From Planctomycetaceae bacterium (GTDB lineage: Bacteria > Planctomycetota > Planctomycetia > Pirellulales > Thermoguttaceae): 14,115 nt of DNA. The notes under the pieces were generated by a model, which saw only the letters and a list, made by a program, of their open reading frames with translations, did not search any database and was not told the DNA's origin. Shown piece after piece: positions 13,783-14,115 of this stretch. A program made the translations under genes and the position numbers. The stretch is from assembly GCA_003509805.1 (NCBI GenBank), contig DOMV01000464.1, forward strand, positions 9,263 to 23,377, read 5' to 3'. Within the stretch, counting starts at the first letter, position 1; each line of letters starts with the position of its first letter.

Positions 13783-14115
13783 ATGATGAACACACAAGAA
13801 ACGATTGCCCTGTTCGACAGATACGTGATCTGTAATTATACCCGGTACCCGGTTTCGCTGGTTCGCGGCGAAGGTTCGTACATCTGGGACGCCGAAGGGA
13901 AACGTTATCTCGATTTTTTCCCCGGCTGGGGGTGCGGCCTCCACGGGCATTGCCCGCCGTATATCGTCAAGGCGGTTCAGGAACAGCTTGAGAAACTGAT
14001 CCATATCCCGAACACGTGGTACAACGAATTGCAGGGACGTTGGGCGCAGATGCTTTCGGAACGCTCGTTCGGCGGCCAGGCGTTTTTCTGCAACAGCGGC
14101 GCGGAAGCCAACGAG
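13783..14115 (+). CDS. argD: Acetylornithine aminotransferase, N-terminal part (runs off the window)
   Basis: The open frame continues to the last base: 111 codons are present, about a quarter of a normal ArgD (about 390-400). This PLP enzyme of class III aminotransferases converts N-acetylglutamate semialdehyde to N-acetylornithine. Visible motifs are NYTRYPVSLVRGEG, the YIWDAEGKRYLDFFPGWG strand pair that opens the fold, GLHGHCPPYI, and FFCNSGAEANE (101-111), the last being the cofactor phosphate-binding segment. The catalytic lysine lies beyond the window. Two adjacent ATGs (13783 and 13786) follow GTGAGG (13772-13777), and the second has the better spacing. Position directly after argB supports the arginine assignment over the closely related GABA or ornithine aminotransferases. 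Confidence 0.93.
   Translation, partial: MMNTQETIALFDRYVICNYTRYPVSLVRGEGSYIWDAEGKRYLDFFPGWGCGLHGHCPPYIVKAVQEQLEKLIHIPNTWYNELQGRWAQMLSERSFGGQAFFCNSGAEANE

Overview
The window looks like an ordinary chromosomal stretch from a GC-rich planctomycete, probably of the Pirellulales/Thermoguttaceae type. That placement is inferred from protein style: the ArgB and ArgD sequences, a GspK-like pseudopilin with an EF-hand loop, a BatC-like TPR protein ending in VEKDW, and a type III pantothenate kinase. I see no rRNA, tRNA, CRISPR array, transposase or phage gene. No gene-free stretch exceeds 300 bases.

Layout. Positions 283-1839 (minus) encode a secreted S41 (CtpA-type) protease. A 221-bp divergent spacer separates it from a plus-strand pair: an Mrr-like restriction-endonuclease-family protein with a Cys4 metal-site pattern (2061-2987) and a BatC-like envelope TPR protein (3159-5159). 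The TPR gene converges on a minus-strand gene train. Read in its own direction, the train is 5-formyl-THF cyclo-ligase (12134-11472), type III pantothenate kinase coaX (11341-10433), transketolase (10369-8312), a GspK-like minor pseudopilin (8304-6517) and a CinA-family protein (6415-5180). Diverging from the cyclo-ligase are rpsR (12336-12617), argB (12806-13711) and the first 111 codons of argD (13783 to the window end).

How the genes relate. The minus-strand train is mostly core metabolism (folate, CoA, pentose phosphate) with one secretion or pilus component inside it; transketolase and gspK are only 7 bp apart. argB and argD are consecutive arginine-pathway enzymes (N-acetylglutamate to N-acetylglutamyl phosphate, then the later transamination giving N-acetylornithine). 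The protease, the TPR protein and the pseudopilin all carry export signals.

Most worth a second look: (1) the Mrr-like protein, whose presumed catalytic lysine looks replaced; (2) CinA, whose C-terminal NMN-deamidase domain has lost its active-site signature; (3) a BatC-like protein and a GspK, each without its usual partners in view; (4) rpsR away from rpsF/rplI with an altered signature; (5) a transketolase promoter with a perfect -10 box but a leader without a Shine-Dalgarno site. I found no convincing new multi-gene system. Everything here is read by eye from sequence and memory of families; no searches were run.
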